From the NCBI RefSeq assembly GCF_022968135.1, contig NZ_JALJRA010000008.1:1-64000 (forward strand): a stretch of 64,000 bases of DNA, given 5' to 3'. The stretch comes from Pseudorhizobium tarimense. Its GTDB lineage: Bacteria; Pseudomonadota; Alphaproteobacteria; Rhizobiales; Rhizobiaceae. Of the stretch, positions 47,407 through 56,554 are shown in pieces. The notes below the pieces were generated by a model that ran no database searches, had not been told where the DNA came from, and worked only from the letters and a program-made list of their open reading frames with translations. The translations under genes were made by a program, and so were the position numbers. Every line of letters starts with the position of its first letter. Position 1 is the stretch's first letter.

Positions 47407-48061
47407 ATTGGTTTTGCAGCCCCTGCAGGAAGGGATTGGTGCGACGTTCGTCGCCGATCCGGCCGCCCGGGCCATGGCCGCAGAGGAAGCCCACTTCGTC
47501 GCCGAGAGGCAGAACCTTGTCGCGGATCGAGGCCAGCAGTTGATCGTGATTACCGCCGGGCAGATCGGTCCGGCCGATAGAGCCGTTGAAGAGCACGTCA
47601 CCCAGATGGGCAAAGCTGGCATCGCGGTTGAAGTAGATGACGTGGCCCGGTGCGTGACCCGCGCAATGGAAGACGTTGAACACATGCTCCCCGAAGGACA
47701 CCGTCTCCCCTTCCTTCAGGAAGCGATCGGGCATCACGTTCCTCACCGCCATCGGCACCCCGAACATCTGCGCCTGGGCCTCAAGCCCTTGCAGAAGCGG
47801 AAGATCGTCTTCGTGTGGCCCTATGACGGGGACCGCTAGCGCTTCGCGCAATTCGTCAGCCCCACCCGCATGGTCAATGTGACCGTGCGTAAGCCAGATT
47901 TCAACGATGTCCAGACCGTTCTTGCGAATAACCTCAAGGATTGACTGTACGTCTCCTCCGGGATCAACCACCACGCCCTTCTTCGTCTCCTCGTCGAAGA
48001 GAAGAGTGCAGTTCTGCTGGAAGGGGGTTACCGGAACGATACCGGCCTGAAGCTTGCCCAT
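47405..48061 (-). CDS. MBL-fold metallo-hydrolase (glyoxalase II-like)
   Basis: A 218-residue metallo-beta-lactamase-fold hydrolase. The binuclear zinc motif THGHIDHAGG lies near residue 60, with further ligands His (CAGHAPGHV), Asp (LGDVLFN) and His (LCGHGPGGRIGDERRTNPF). It resembles YcbL-type glyoxalase II enzymes acting on hydroxyacyl-glutathione thioesters. I take the ATG at 48061 with GGGAG at proper spacing; the open frame begins at a TTG further out. It converges with the cold-shock gene and ends in its terminator. Confidence 0.88.
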   Translation of the reverse strand: MGKLQAGIVPVTPFQQNCTLLFDEETKKGVVVDPGGDVQSILEVIRKNGLDIVEIWLTHGHIDHAGGADELREALAVPVIGPHEDDLPLLQGLEAQAQMFGVPMAVRNVMPDRFLKEGETVSFGEHVFNVFHCAGHAPGHVIYFNRDASFAHLGDVLFNGSIGRTDLPGGNHDQLLASIRDKVLPLGDEVGFLCGHGPGGRIGDERRTNPFLQGLQNQ

Positions 48062-48119
48062 GATCAACTCCCGGATTGCTGGGGTGACCTATAGCGGCAT
48101 GGCGCTGCGAATTCAAAAG

Positions 48120-48308
48120 TTAGTTCAGCGACGCGTAATAGCTGGCCTCGGCGGAGACCGGTGGCGCCATCGAGACCGTGGCCAGCAGGAAGGCAGCAAC
48201 AACGACTTTTGCGGCAAGAACGCCTATGAACACGGGGCGCAGCGGGTGCGAAGGAGCGGTCTCCGGCTTGGCAGCATTGGGCTCATCTTCAAATGAAATC
48301 ACGGCCAT
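48120..48308 (-). CDS. small single-pass membrane protein, hypothetical (62 aa)
   Basis: A 62-residue protein with one hydrophobic segment (about 27-48, FIGVLAAKVVVAAFLLATVSM) and an acidic N-terminus. AGGAAAAAG precedes the ATG at 48308. I recognise no family. It lies upstream of the metallo-hydrolase gene on the same strand, 58 bp away, and is divergent from the MarR-led operon. Confidence 0.5.
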   Translation of the reverse strand: MAVISFEDEPNAAKPETAPSHPLRPVFIGVLAAKVVVAAFLLATVSMAPPVSAEASYYASLN

Positions 48309-48552
48309 TTTCTTTTTCCTGTCTGTTTGGCCACGGCAACGAACGTGGCTGCCGGTTGGTTCCCCCCATCACCATTGCAGCACTGAGTTTCGCGCACCGA
48401 CGCCTCGTCCAGGCATCATCCTCCCGTCATCGGCGTACCCCAGCGGATTTGCAGTTGATTGTTCCGCCCGTTCGCGCTTTACCCGAAGGGACTGGATGTA
48501 ACGAGCCGGCACCGGATTAATCCGCCGAAGCTCCAAGGGAAGGAAAAAGGGT

Positions 48553-49071
48553 GTGTCACGCGCACCGGCGGTAAAAGCACCAAAGAATGTCCCGCCTGAA
48601 ATGCCGGTGGTCGACGAAGCGATCATCGACTTCGAGACCATCGAGCTCCTGTTCTTTGCCTATCGCGACTTTGTATCGGACCCCGATGCAATCCTCGCCA
48701 AGATAGGCATGGGCCGCGCACACCATCGCGTCGTCTATTTCGTGTCCCGTCGTCCGGGGATGATGGTGACCGACCTGCTCGACATTCTGCAGATCACCAA
48801 GCAGAGCCTGGCAAGGGTACTGAAACAATTGATCGAGGCGGGCTATATTCGGCAAATGGCTGGCGCGAAGGATCGGCGGCAACGGCGGCTATACCCTACC
48901 CTTGCCGGTCGAGAACTGGCGCTGGCCTTGTCGGAGCCACAGTCGCGACGCATCACACACGCCATGCAGGCGCTTGCTCCGCAGGAGCGAGACGCCGTGG
49001 TGCGTTTCTTACGGGAAATGCGGGGCCGCGACCCTGCCCTCCCGCCAGTTGAAAGCGAGTTGGATTCATGA
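48553..49071 (+). CDS. MarR family transcriptional regulator
   Basis: A 172-residue winged-helix regulator. The MarR core runs about 30-140, with the DNA-binding helix in ITKQSLARVLKQLIEAGYIRQ and the wing AGAKDRRQRRLYPT. The start is a GTG at 48553 behind AAGGGAAGGAAAAAGG. The stop overlaps the start of the response-regulator gene (ATGA, 49068-49071), so the two are translated together. A MarR gene joined to a response regulator recalls the PetP/PetR pair of Rhodobacter; that equivalence is not proven. Confidence 0.9.
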   Translation: MSRAPAVKAPKNVPPEMPVVDEAIIDFETIELLFFAYRDFVSDPDAILAKIGMGRAHHRVVYFVSRRPGMMVTDLLDILQITKQSLARVLKQLIEAGYIRQMAGAKDRRQRRLYPTLAGRELALALSEPQSRRITHAMQALAPQERDAVVRFLREMRGRDPALPPVESELDS

Positions 49072-49763
49072 CGCCAGTTCTGTCCGATGACGCCGCCCAC
49101 CTTCTCGTCGTGGACGATGACACTCGAATCAGAGACCTGCTGAGCCGATATCTGAGCGAACAGGGGTTCCGCATAACCGTGGCAGCCGATGCCGCAGACG
49201 CGCGACGCAAGCTCGCGGGCCTGAAGTTCGACCTGATCATTCTCGACGTGATGATGCCGGGCGAAACCGGGCTTTCGCTGACGGAGTCCCTTTACCAGAA
49301 CAAGACCACCCCGGTCATCCTCCTCACGGCGAAGGCCGAGGCGGAATCGCGGATCGCGGGCCTTGAGGCGGGCGCCGATGATTATCTATCGAAGCCGTTC
49401 GATCCTCGCGAGCTGGTCCTGCGGATCAACAATATCCTCAGACGCAACGGCAACTCGGACGGCCCAAAGATCGAGCAGGTCATGTTTGGCCCCTACACCT
49501 TCTCTATCCCGCGCAAGGAATTGCGCAGGGCGGCCGAACAGATCCGCCTGACCGACCGCGAACAGGAGATCATGCTGCTGTTTGCGCTGCGTGCAGGAGA
49601 CACAATCCCCCGGCACGAGCTTATCGGCGAGGATGCCGAGGTCGGCGAGCGTACGATCGACGTCCAGATCAATCGCCTCAGGCGCAAGATCGAGGAAGAC
49701 CCGGCCAACCCGGTTTATCTGCAGACGGTGCGCGGCATCGGCTATCGGCTGAGCATCGACTAA
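49068..49763 (+). CDS. OmpR-family response regulator
   Basis: A 231-residue two-component regulator. The receiver domain has acidic residues DDD (16-18), the phospho-acceptor Asp60 (LIILDVMMPGETG) and the Lys in YLSKPF. The C-terminal winged helix reads RTIDVQINRLRRKIEEDPANPVYLQTVRGIGYRL. Start ATG at 49068 overlaps the MarR stop. It is followed 33 bp later by its probable histidine kinase. The target genes are unknown. Confidence 0.93.
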   Translation: MTPVLSDDAAHLLVVDDDTRIRDLLSRYLSEQGFRITVAADAADARRKLAGLKFDLIILDVMMPGETGLSLTESLYQNKTTPVILLTAKAEAESRIAGLEAGADDYLSKPFDPRELVLRINNILRRNGNSDGPKIEQVMFGPYTFSIPRKELRRAAEQIRLTDREQEIMLLFALRAGDTIPRHELIGEDAEVGERTIDVQINRLRRKIEEDPANPVYLQTVRGIGYRLSID

Positions 49764-49796
49764 GGCCGGCAGATCGCGAACAGGAGCAGCAGGGCG

Positions 49797-51176
49797 ATGG
49801 CGCTGTTCGACAGCTTGAAACGAGACATCGGCAAGGTTCGTATCCCTGGCCTGCGTACCTCGACACGTCGGCTGAAGCGCATGCTCCCGACGCGGCTCTA
49901 CACGCGGTCGGTGCTGATCGTCATCATCCCGATGATCCTGCTGCAGACCGTTGTCGCCGCCGTCTTCATGGAACGGCACTGGCGCATGGTGACGGAGAGG
50001 CTTTCGGAGGGGGTGACGCGCGACATCGCGGCGATCATCGAGATGATCGAGCAGTTCCCCAATGCCGACAACTACCAGACCGTGACCCGCATCGCCAATG
50101 ACCAGCTGGACCTTAACATACTGGTCGAGCCGGGGGCCGATTTGCCGCCGCCAAGGCCGAAGCCTTTCTTCTCGATCCTGGATGGCATCCTCGCCGACCA
50201 GATCAGCAGCCGCATCCAACGCCCCTTCTGGATCGATACGGTCGGAGACAGCCGCCTTGTCGAGATCCGCATAGAGCTAGGGGACCAGGTGCTCCGTGTC
50301 TTTACCCGACGAAACCAGACTTACGCCTCCAACACACACATCTTCCTTGTCTGGATGGCTGGAACCGCGCTCGGACTGATCGCGATCTCGGTGCTTTTCC
50401 TTCGCGGCCAGATCCGTCCGATCCTGATGCTGGCGCGCGCGGCGGAAGCCTTCGGCAAAGGTCAACGCATGCCGGACTTCACTCCTCGAGGCGCCGATGA
50501 GATCCGTCTGGCGGGGTCCGCCTTCATCCTGATGCGCGAGCGCATCGAACGGCAGATCGAGCAGCGGACCGCCATGCTTTCGGGCGTCAGCCACGATCTG
50601 CGCACGATCCTCACCCGCTTCAAGCTCCAGCTGGCGCTCGCCGGTGAGAAGCCGGAACTGCAGGGGATGGCTGAGGACGTGGATGCCATGCAGAGCATGC
50701 TGGAAGGTTATCTCGCTTTCGCCAAGGGCGACGCGGAGGAAGACGTTGGCCAGTTGCGTCTCAGCGAGATGTTGGAGAAGGTCAAGAGCGACTTCCGCCT
50801 CAAAGGCAAAAAGATGACCTACGAGATCGAAGGCGAAGACTTCATAGCCGTAAGGCCCAACGCCTTCGGCCGTCTTGTGGAGAACCTCGCAGGCAACAGC
50901 GAGCGCTACGCTGACAAGCTGCACATAGAAGCCCGGCATACTGCGCGCTGGTTGACGCTGACCTTCGACGACAATGGTCCCGGCATCCCACAGAGTTCGC
51001 GAGATGACGTCTTCAAGCCGTTCTTCCGCCTGGACGAAGCGCGCAATGTCGACAAGTCGGGAACCGGCCTCGGCCTTTCGATCGTCCGCGACATCGCCCA
51101 CGCTCACGGCGGCAATGTCACCTTGGCAGATAGTCCGCTGGGCGGGCTAAGAGCTACGGTACGCGTGCCCGCCTGA
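49797..51176 (+). CDS. sensor histidine kinase (EnvZ-like)
   Basis: A 459-residue inner-membrane kinase. Helix 1 is ~38-58, a periplasmic region ~59-180, helix 2 ~181-203, then HAMP (~203-255), and the dimerisation box with phospho-His266 in SGVSHDLRT. The ATP-binding domain shows the N box (LVENLAGNSERYAD), the G1 box (DDNGPGIP) and the G2 region (GTGLGLSIV). It is the likely partner of the upstream response regulator. The convergent tRNA-binding gene ends one base beyond its stop. Confidence 0.92.
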   Translation: MALFDSLKRDIGKVRIPGLRTSTRRLKRMLPTRLYTRSVLIVIIPMILLQTVVAAVFMERHWRMVTERLSEGVTRDIAAIIEMIEQFPNADNYQTVTRIANDQLDLNILVEPGADLPPPRPKPFFSILDGILADQISSRIQRPFWIDTVGDSRLVEIRIELGDQVLRVFTRRNQTYASNTHIFLVWMAGTALGLIAISVLFLRGQIRPILMLARAAEAFGKGQRMPDFTPRGADEIRLAGSAFILMRERIERQIEQRTAMLSGVSHDLRTILTRFKLQLALAGEKPELQGMAEDVDAMQSMLEGYLAFAKGDAEEDVGQLRLSEMLEKVKSDFRLKGKKMTYEIEGEDFIAVRPNAFGRLVENLAGNSERYADKLHIEARHTARWLTLTFDDNGPGIPQSSRDDVFKPFFRLDEARNVDKSGTGLGLSIVRDIAHAHGGNVTLADSPLGGLRATVRVPA

Positions 51177-51177
51177 C

Positions 51178-51519
51178 CTACATCAGCTTCCGGCCGTTCG
51201 GCACCGGCCGCTCGACCGCAGCCAGCACGATGGCACCCGCCTCGTCCTCAAACCCGAGCGTCAGCACCTCGGACCGGAACGGACCGATCTGTCGCGGTGG
51301 AAAGTTTACAACCGCAAGCACCTGCCGGCCGACGAGATCCTCCGGCTGGTAGTGTACCGTGATCTGCGCCGAGGACTTCTTGACGCCGATCTCCGGCCCG
51401 AAGTCGATCTTCAGCTTCCAGGCTGGCTTCCGTGCCTCCGGGAACGGCTGGGCCTCCAGGATCGTACCGGTGCGGATATCGACCTTCTCGAAATCGGCGA
51501 ATGAAATCTCCTCGGCCAT
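51178..51519 (-). CDS. tRNA-binding protein CsaA-like
   Basis: A 113-residue OB-fold protein of the CsaA/tRNA-binding domain family, related to the anticodon-like domain of methionyl-tRNA synthetase; CsaA has been described as a secretion-related chaperone. Typical segments are [33 protein letters not shown] and the closing NGRKLM. I start at the ATG at 51519, 7 bp after the proC stop; the ribosome site is weak (TTGAGTCAG). It is the last gene of the ybjN-proC-csaA operon. Confidence 0.88.
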   Translation of the reverse strand: MAEEISFADFEKVDIRTGTILEAQPFPEARKPAWKLKIDFGPEIGVKKSSAQITVHYQPEDLVGRQVLAVVNFPPRQIGPFRSEVLTLGFEDEAGAIVLAAVERPVPNGRKLM

Positions 51520-51526
51520 ATCTGAC

Positions 51527-52345
51527 TCAAGCACCAAGCTCTTGTGCTCGCTTCCGCGCTTCGGCAACAGCCTTGTCGAACAGAGGCTGCATGCCGTCTT
51601 CCCCCATCAGGACGGAAAGTGCCGCCGCGGTCGTTCCCCCGGGAGACGTCACGTTCTGGCGAAGCCGATCGGCCGGTTCGTGCGAACGATAGAGAAGCTC
51701 GCCTGCCCCGGCAACGGTTTCGCGCGCTAGACGCATCGCGAGATCTGCCGGCAGGCCCAGCTTGCGACCAGCTTCCGCCATGCATTCGACGAGATAGAAG
51801 ACATAGGCCGGCCCGCTGCCGGAAACAGCTGTAACAGAATCGATGTCACTTTCGTCTGAGACCCACTCGACAGGCCCGCTGACTTTGAGCAGCGCATCGA
51901 CCTGCGCCCTCTGACCCTCCGACACTCTGGGATTGGCGAACGCACCGGTGACGCCCCGGCCAATCATGGCTGGCGTGTTTGGCATGGCGCGCACCATGGG
52001 CATTTTTCCGAGATTGCTTTCCAGGAACGCCAAAGTCTTGCCCGCCGCAACGGAAACTACCACCGTCTGCTCAGACACCAGATGCTTGAGGGGCGGAAGC
52101 ACCGCCTCCATCACTTGCGGCTTCACGGCGAGGAAAACCGCCTCGGCCGAAAGCTTCTCGGGCGGCGCACTGAAATGGCGAACGCCCGCATCGTCCATCT
52201 GCTGGAGCATCGCCTCGGACGGAGACGGATCAAGGACCGCAACCATAGTCCCTGGCACTCCGCTCTTCAGCCAGCCGGACAGCATTGCGCCGCCCATATT
52301 CCCTGCCCCGACGAGGAGAATCGTTCCGTTCGATGCGGAAGCCAT
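51527..52345 (-). CDS. pyrroline-5-carboxylate reductase ProC
   Basis: A 272-residue enzyme for the last step of proline synthesis, reducing pyrroline-5-carboxylate with NAD(P)H. The Rossmann motif [10 protein letters not shown] lies at residues ~12-21, [18 protein letters not shown] is the substrate-cavity signature, and [18 protein letters not shown] is the C-terminal family signature. The start ATG at 52345 overlaps the TGA of the ybjN gene (a GTG at 52348 is also in frame), so translation is coupled. Confidence 0.95.
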   Translation of the reverse strand: MASASNGTILLVGAGNMGGAMLSGWLKSGVPGTMVAVLDPSPSEAMLQQMDDAGVRHFSAPPEKLSAEAVFLAVKPQVMEAVLPPLKHLVSEQTVVVSVAAGKTLAFLESNLGKMPMVRAMPNTPAMIGRGVTGAFANPRVSEGQRAQVDALLKVSGPVEWVSDESDIDSVTAVSGSGPAYVFYLVECMAEAGRKLGLPADLAMRLARETVAGAGELLYRSHEPADRLRQNVTSPGGTTAAALSVLMGEDGMQPLFDKAVAEARKRAQELGA

Positions 52346-52845
52346 CACGCTTCGCCCACGGTTTCAAACAGTACAGCCTCCATCGCCTTCTTGGCGTCGA
52401 GGCCAGACCAGACGACGAATTGGAAGGCTTGGAAATAGGTTTCGCAGGCATCGAGCGCGCTCGAAAGCAGCACTTCGACCTGCTGGTTGGTCGGTTCGGC
52501 ACCGCCGGCGAGCAGCAGAGACTGGCGGAAGATCACCACATCCTCCTGCCGCCACAGGTCGAAGTGCCCCATCAGCACCTGGCCGTTCACATGCGACAGC
52601 AGCCGGATCACTTCGTTGACGCGTGTGTCGGGTATCTTGATGTCGAAGGCGCAAGCGAGATGCAGCGCCTCGAACTCTTCCATCCAGGCAAAGGAGACAT
52701 GGTAGTCGGCCCAGCGGCCCTCCACCGTCATCGCGATCTCGTCTTCGCCGGAGCGCTCGAACGTCCAATCGTTGGAAGCCGCGACGACCTCGATCATATC
52801 GACCGGATTGGACTGACGCTCGAAAGCAAAATCTATGAGGCTCAT
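52345..52845 (-). CDS. YbjN domain-containing protein
   Basis: A 166-residue cytoplasmic protein with the YbjN domain, whose fold resembles type III secretion chaperones; function is unknown, with links to stress and motility in E. coli. The segments VASNDWTFERSGEDEIAM and MEEFEALHLACAFDIKIP are typical. The ATG at 52845 follows AAGGTG. Its stop overlaps the proC start (TGATG), so ybjN, proC and csaA form an operon. Confidence 0.88.
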   Translation of the reverse strand: MSLIDFAFERQSNPVDMIEVVAASNDWTFERSGEDEIAMTVEGRWADYHVSFAWMEEFEALHLACAFDIKIPDTRVNEVIRLLSHVNGQVLMGHFDLWRQEDVVIFRQSLLLAGGAEPTNQQVEVLLSSALDACETYFQAFQFVVWSGLDAKKAMEAVLFETVGEA

Positions 52846-53248
52846 GCAGCACCTTCTTGACCGGGGACAATGCAACGTTCGTGAAAGTACGCGAGACGCA
52901 GAACGCACCACCGGAAACACCAGTTCAGATGACCGTCCGACCCCTGCAACATATCGCTGCCACCCTGCCCGGAGCTTACCAGCCGTTTCGAATCATCATT
53001 TAAAATCAGTGTATAGTTGGAGAGTCCCGGCGCCAGCCCCCTGCCCTGCAATTAGCGGTGGAGAGTTTCTGCAGCTCCTCTGAGACGGGATAAGCCGCGA
53101 GTCATAACTGACTCTGCGGACTGTGTTTTTCAGGATGTCCACAGGTTCGAAAATGTTAGGGAATTTTTAACGGATGCCAGATGGGAGAACGGGACCGACG
53201 GCTTACGCCGCGGTCCCGTTCATCAATAGGGCACCTGCGTTCGAGAGC
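52846..53248. other. intergenic region between ubiK-like and ybjN genes
   Basis: About 400 bp without a recognisable gene. The left part should hold the ybjN operon promoter. The right end contains the hairpin listed at 53189-53220. I see no repeat or regulatory motif otherwise. Confidence 0.5.
53189..53220 (-). terminator. hairpin downstream of the UbiK-like gene
   Basis: AACGGGACCG and CGGTCCCGTT form a stem with an inner CGGC/GCCG pair closing a TTAC loop. It lies 28 bp beyond the UbiK-like stop on the minus strand. The T-run is short. Confidence 0.7.
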
Positions 53249-53506
53249 TTAGCCCTGCGAAGCGAGCTTTGCCTCCAGCGCCTCTATACGAGCCTTCAGC
53301 GCCTCGTTCTCGTCGCGGGCGCGCGCGGCCATCTCCCGCACCGCCTCGAATTCCTCACGCTTGACGACGTCCATATTGTTCAGGAAGCGCTCTGCCTGCG
53401 ACTGAAACGCCGTCTCAGCCTCACGCCGCAGTCCCTGCGCAGCACCCGCGGCATCGGTCATCAGCTTGGCGAAGTCGTCGAGGATTCGGTTTGTGCCGCT
53501 GGACAT
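53249..53506 (-). CDS. UbiK family accessory factor (BMFP)
   Basis: An 85-residue, fully helical protein of the UbiK/BMFP family, an accessory factor for ubiquinone synthesis that binds UbiJ-type proteins and membranes. It has an amphipathic N-terminal helix (MSSGTNRILDDFAKLMTDAAGAAQG) and a C-terminal coiled coil ending in EALKARIEALEAKL. Length and layout fit the family. It diverges from lgt over 157 bp. Confidence 0.88.
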   Translation of the reverse strand: MSSGTNRILDDFAKLMTDAAGAAQGLRREAETAFQSQAERFLNNMDVVKREEFEAVREMAARARDENEALKARIEALEAKLASQG

Positions 53507-53663
53507 GGTCGTGAGCTCCGTCGTTCTTGCCTGCGCCAGGCGTTCATCTTTTCACTGAAAGAAGTAGGGTCTGACGCGCCGGCTTGCAAGCAGGATCGGC
53601 TGCGACGGAGATTCGCCTTGACCGAGATTTGGGCTGCAGCCATGTTCCCCGCCACTGAAATTC

Positions 53664-54521
53664 ATGGACACCACGATTTTGACAGATAGCCTCAAGCTGC
53701 TTGCGCTGATGCCCTTCCCCGACATCGATCCCGTCGCCTTCTCGCTGGGGCCGCTTGCGGTACATTGGTATGGTCTCGCCTATGTCGCTGGCATAGTCTG
53801 CGGCTGGCTCTATGCGCGCCAGATCGTCAAGCAGGACAGTCTGTGGCCAGGCAACCGCTCCCCCATCACGCTGGCGCACCTCGACGACTTTCTGGTCTGG
53901 GTCGCCATCGGCATCGTGCTCGGAGGTCGGCTGGGCTACGTCCTGTTCTACGATTTCGCGGCCGTCTCGCAGAACCCGGTGCGGGCGATCGAGATCTGGA
54001 ACGGCGGCATGTCCTTCCATGGCGGCTTCATCGGCGCCGTCACCGCCATCATCCTATTTGCCCGCCGCAACGGTATCCCGGTGCTCAGCATGCTGGACAT
54101 CATCGCCGCAGTCGTTCCCTTCGGCCTTTTGTTCGGCCGGATTGCCAACTTCATTAACGGCGAACTCTGGGGGCGGATCGCCGAAGTTCCTTGGGCCGTT
54201 GTCTTCCCGACAGGTGGCCCTTTCGCGCGCCATCCAAGCCAGCTTTACGAAGCTGCGCTCGAAGGCCTTTTGCTGCTTGTGGCCCTTGGAGCACTCGTGT
54301 TCCTGGCAAAGGCGCTGAAGCGGCCGGGCTTCGTCTCTGGCGCCTTTGTCTTCGGCTACGCCTTATCGCGTATCTTCGTCGAGTTCTTTCGAGAGCCCGA
54401 TGCGCAACTCGGCTATCTTGCCTTCGGCTGGCTCACCATGGGAATGTTGCTGTCGCTGCCCATGGTCGGGTTGGGGCTCTGGCTGATGCTTCGCACACGC
54501 GTCAGCACAACTTCCCCATGA
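53664..54521 (+). CDS. prolipoprotein diacylglyceryl transferase Lgt
   Basis: A 285-residue membrane enzyme that attaches diacylglycerol to lipobox Cys of preprolipoproteins, the first step in lipoprotein maturation. Signatures are [12 protein letters not shown] (with the His-Gly-Gly of the Lgt signature) and [14 protein letters not shown] with the essential Arg and Asn. About seven helices are visible. ATG at 53664 is used; its ribosome site is weak, and Met16 (53709) is an alternative. It precedes midA by 19 bp, likely an operon. Confidence 0.96.
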   Translation: MDTTILTDSLKLLALMPFPDIDPVAFSLGPLAVHWYGLAYVAGIVCGWLYARQIVKQDSLWPGNRSPITLAHLDDFLVWVAIGIVLGGRLGYVLFYDFAAVSQNPVRAIEIWNGGMSFHGGFIGAVTAIILFARRNGIPVLSMLDIIAAVVPFGLLFGRIANFINGELWGRIAEVPWAVVFPTGGPFARHPSQLYEAALEGLLLLVALGALVFLAKALKRPGFVSGAFVFGYALSRIFVEFFREPDAQLGYLAFGWLTMGMLLSLPMVGLGLWLMLRTRVSTTSP

Positions 54522-54540
54522 AACGGGAAGAGGTGCAAGC

Positions 54541-55641
54541 ATGAGCACGCCGCTGGCGCAGAAGATCAAGGCGCTCATTCGGGCCACAGGGCCGATCAGC
54601 GTCACCGACTATTTCTCCATGTGCCTGGCAGACCCGGAGCATGGCTACTACCGCACGCGCGAACCCTTCGGGACTGCCGGAGATTTCATCACGGCGCCGG
54701 AAATCAGCCAGCTCTTCGGCGAGATGGTCGGCATCTTCATGGTGCATGCCTGGCAGCGGCACGGCTCGCCCACGAATGTGCAACTGGTTGAGATTGGACC
54801 CGGGCGCGGCACGATGATGGCCGACATGCTGCGCGTGATCGCACGGCTCGCCCCGTCGATGAACGAAAGCATGACGATCCACCTAGTGGAAACCAGCGAG
54901 AGGCTGCGCGGGATCCAGCGCGTCACGCTCGAGAGCCACTCCACCCGCGTCCGGTGGCACGAGAGCTTTGAAAAGATACCCGACGGCTTCACGCTGATAG
55001 CCGCAAACGAACTGTTCGACGCCATTCCTATCCGCCAGTTCGTCAAGACGCCGACCGGCTTCCGCGAGAGGATGGTCGGCCTCGATGCCGCAGACGGGCT
55101 TGTCTTCACCGCAGGCGTGGCGACCCTCGATCCGCAGGTCTTGCCCTCACCGGCGGCCTCCGTTCCGGATGGCACCATCTTCGAGCTCGCCCCGGCACGC
55201 CAGGCCGTCATGCTGGCTCTTTGCGAACGGCTGCGCCGCTTCGGCGGAACGGCTCTCCTCATAGACTACGGCCACATGGTCTCCGGCTTTGGCGACACGC
55301 TGCAGGCCGTGCGCGCTCATGATTTTGACCCTCCGCTGGCGCATCCCGGCGAAGCCGACCTGACGAGCCACGTGGATTTCGAGGACTTGGCCAAGGTTGC
55401 CGTCGGCGCCGGACTTCACCTGAACGGCGGTCTTCGCCAGGGTGAGTTCCTCTATGGTCTCGGTCTTGCCGAACGTGCTTCCGCCCTTGCCAGGGGCAAG
55501 GAGCCGGGCGAAAAGAAGCTGATCACAGCAGCCGTCGACAGATTGGCCGGCGAAGGCGCGGGGAAGATGGGCGAACTTTTCAAGACGATGGCAGTTTCGT
55601 CCCCGGCGTTGGATCTGGCACCGTTCCGTGCGGTCGGCTGA
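54541..55641 (+). CDS. MidA/NDUFAF7-type SAM-dependent methyltransferase
   Basis: A 366-residue class I methyltransferase of the MidA (NDUFAF7) family, which in mitochondria methylates an Arg of complex I; the bacterial substrate is not known. Features are TDYFSMCLADPEHGYYRTREPFG at the start, the SAM-binding VEIGPGRGTMMADML and AANELFDAIPIRQF, all typical. ATG at 54541 follows AAGAGGTGC. It lies 19 bp downstream of lgt and upstream of pgeF in the same direction. Confidence 0.9.
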   Translation: MSTPLAQKIKALIRATGPISVTDYFSMCLADPEHGYYRTREPFGTAGDFITAPEISQLFGEMVGIFMVHAWQRHGSPTNVQLVEIGPGRGTMMADMLRVIARLAPSMNESMTIHLVETSERLRGIQRVTLESHSTRVRWHESFEKIPDGFTLIAANELFDAIPIRQFVKTPTGFRERMVGLDAADGLVFTAGVATLDPQVLPSPAASVPDGTIFELAPARQAVMLALCERLRRFGGTALLIDYGHMVSGFGDTLQAVRAHDFDPPLAHPGEADLTSHVDFEDLAKVAVGAGLHLNGGLRQGEFLYGLGLAERASALARGKEPGEKKLITAAVDRLAGEGAGKMGELFKTMAVSSPALDLAPFRAVG

Positions 55642-55758
55642 CGCCCGCTCGGATTGACAGCCGGCAGGCGAGTGCGCCAACATTAAACAGGAGCAGCCCA
55701 GCAACTGGACCAAATTTCGCGCCTCCTCATCCCCACAAGCAAGCGAGATCCACGACCG

Positions 55759-56553
55759 ATGAAGGACCCTCACGCGCCGACGCCTATCGAGAGTGAGCTT
55801 CTGAACGAGCGCGCCCGCGGCCGCGTGCGTCATGGCTTCTTCACCAGGCAAGGCGGCGTCTCGGAAGGCATCTACGGGGGACTGAACGTCGGCATCGGCT
55901 CCAACGACAGTGCCGAGCACGTGAGGGAGAATCGCAGTCGCGTGGCCGCCTGGTTCGGCGTGCCGTTGGAGAAGCTCGCAACCGTCCACCAGATCCACTC
56001 GCGCGATGTCGTGGTAGTTGATGGCACCTATGACGGCGACCGCCCAAAAGCCGACGCCATGGTGACGGCGTCGCCGGACGTGGTTATCGGCGTCCTGTCC
56101 GCCGATTGCGGCCCGATCCTCTTCTGCGATGGCGAGAACGGCGTCATCGGCGCAGCCCATGCCGGCTGGAAAGGTGCGTTGGGAGGGGTCCTGGAAAGCA
56201 CGATCGACGCCATGGTCTCCCTCGGCGCACAAAGATCCTCGATCCTGGCGTGCCTTGGCCCATCGATCGGGCCGGAAAGCTACGAGGTCGGGCCGGAGTT
56301 CGTCGAACGGTTCAGATCCTTCGATGCGTCGTACGAACATTTCTTCTCGCCATCCTCAAAGCCGGGGCAGGCCTATTTCGACCTTCAGGGCCTGACGGTG
56401 CGTCGTCTGCGGGAGGCAGGCGTCGAGGCGGTCAGCCTGGGCATCGATACCTATCCCGACGAAAAGCGGTTCTTTTCCTACCGCCGGACGACCCATCGCG
56501 GCGAGCCGGACTACGGCCGACAGATTTCTGCAATTGCACTAAGGGAGGACTAA
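55759..56553 (+). CDS. peptidoglycan editing factor PgeF (multicopper-oxidase-like, YfiH)
   Basis: A 264-residue protein of the YfiH/PgeF family, which removes wrongly built muropeptide precursors in E. coli and has oxidase or purine-nucleoside activities in relatives. Metal-binding residues are visible in VHQIHSRDV, SADCGPILF and AAHAGWKGAL, and LGPSIGPESYEVG is conserved. It is translated just ahead of the M24-type gene (1-bp gap). Confidence 0.92.
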   Translation: MKDPHAPTPIESELLNERARGRVRHGFFTRQGGVSEGIYGGLNVGIGSNDSAEHVRENRSRVAAWFGVPLEKLATVHQIHSRDVVVVDGTYDGDRPKADAMVTASPDVVIGVLSADCGPILFCDGENGVIGAAHAGWKGALGGVLESTIDAMVSLGAQRSSILACLGPSIGPESYEVGPEFVERFRSFDASYEHFFSPSSKPGQAYFDLQGLTVRRLREAGVEAVSLGIDTYPDEKRFFSYRRTTHRGEPDYGRQISAIALRED

Positions 56554-56554
56554 G

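Noticed and set aside
55147..56340. A 397-codon minus-strand frame opposite midA and pgeF
   Set aside because: Antisense to two recognised genes; low-complexity composition.
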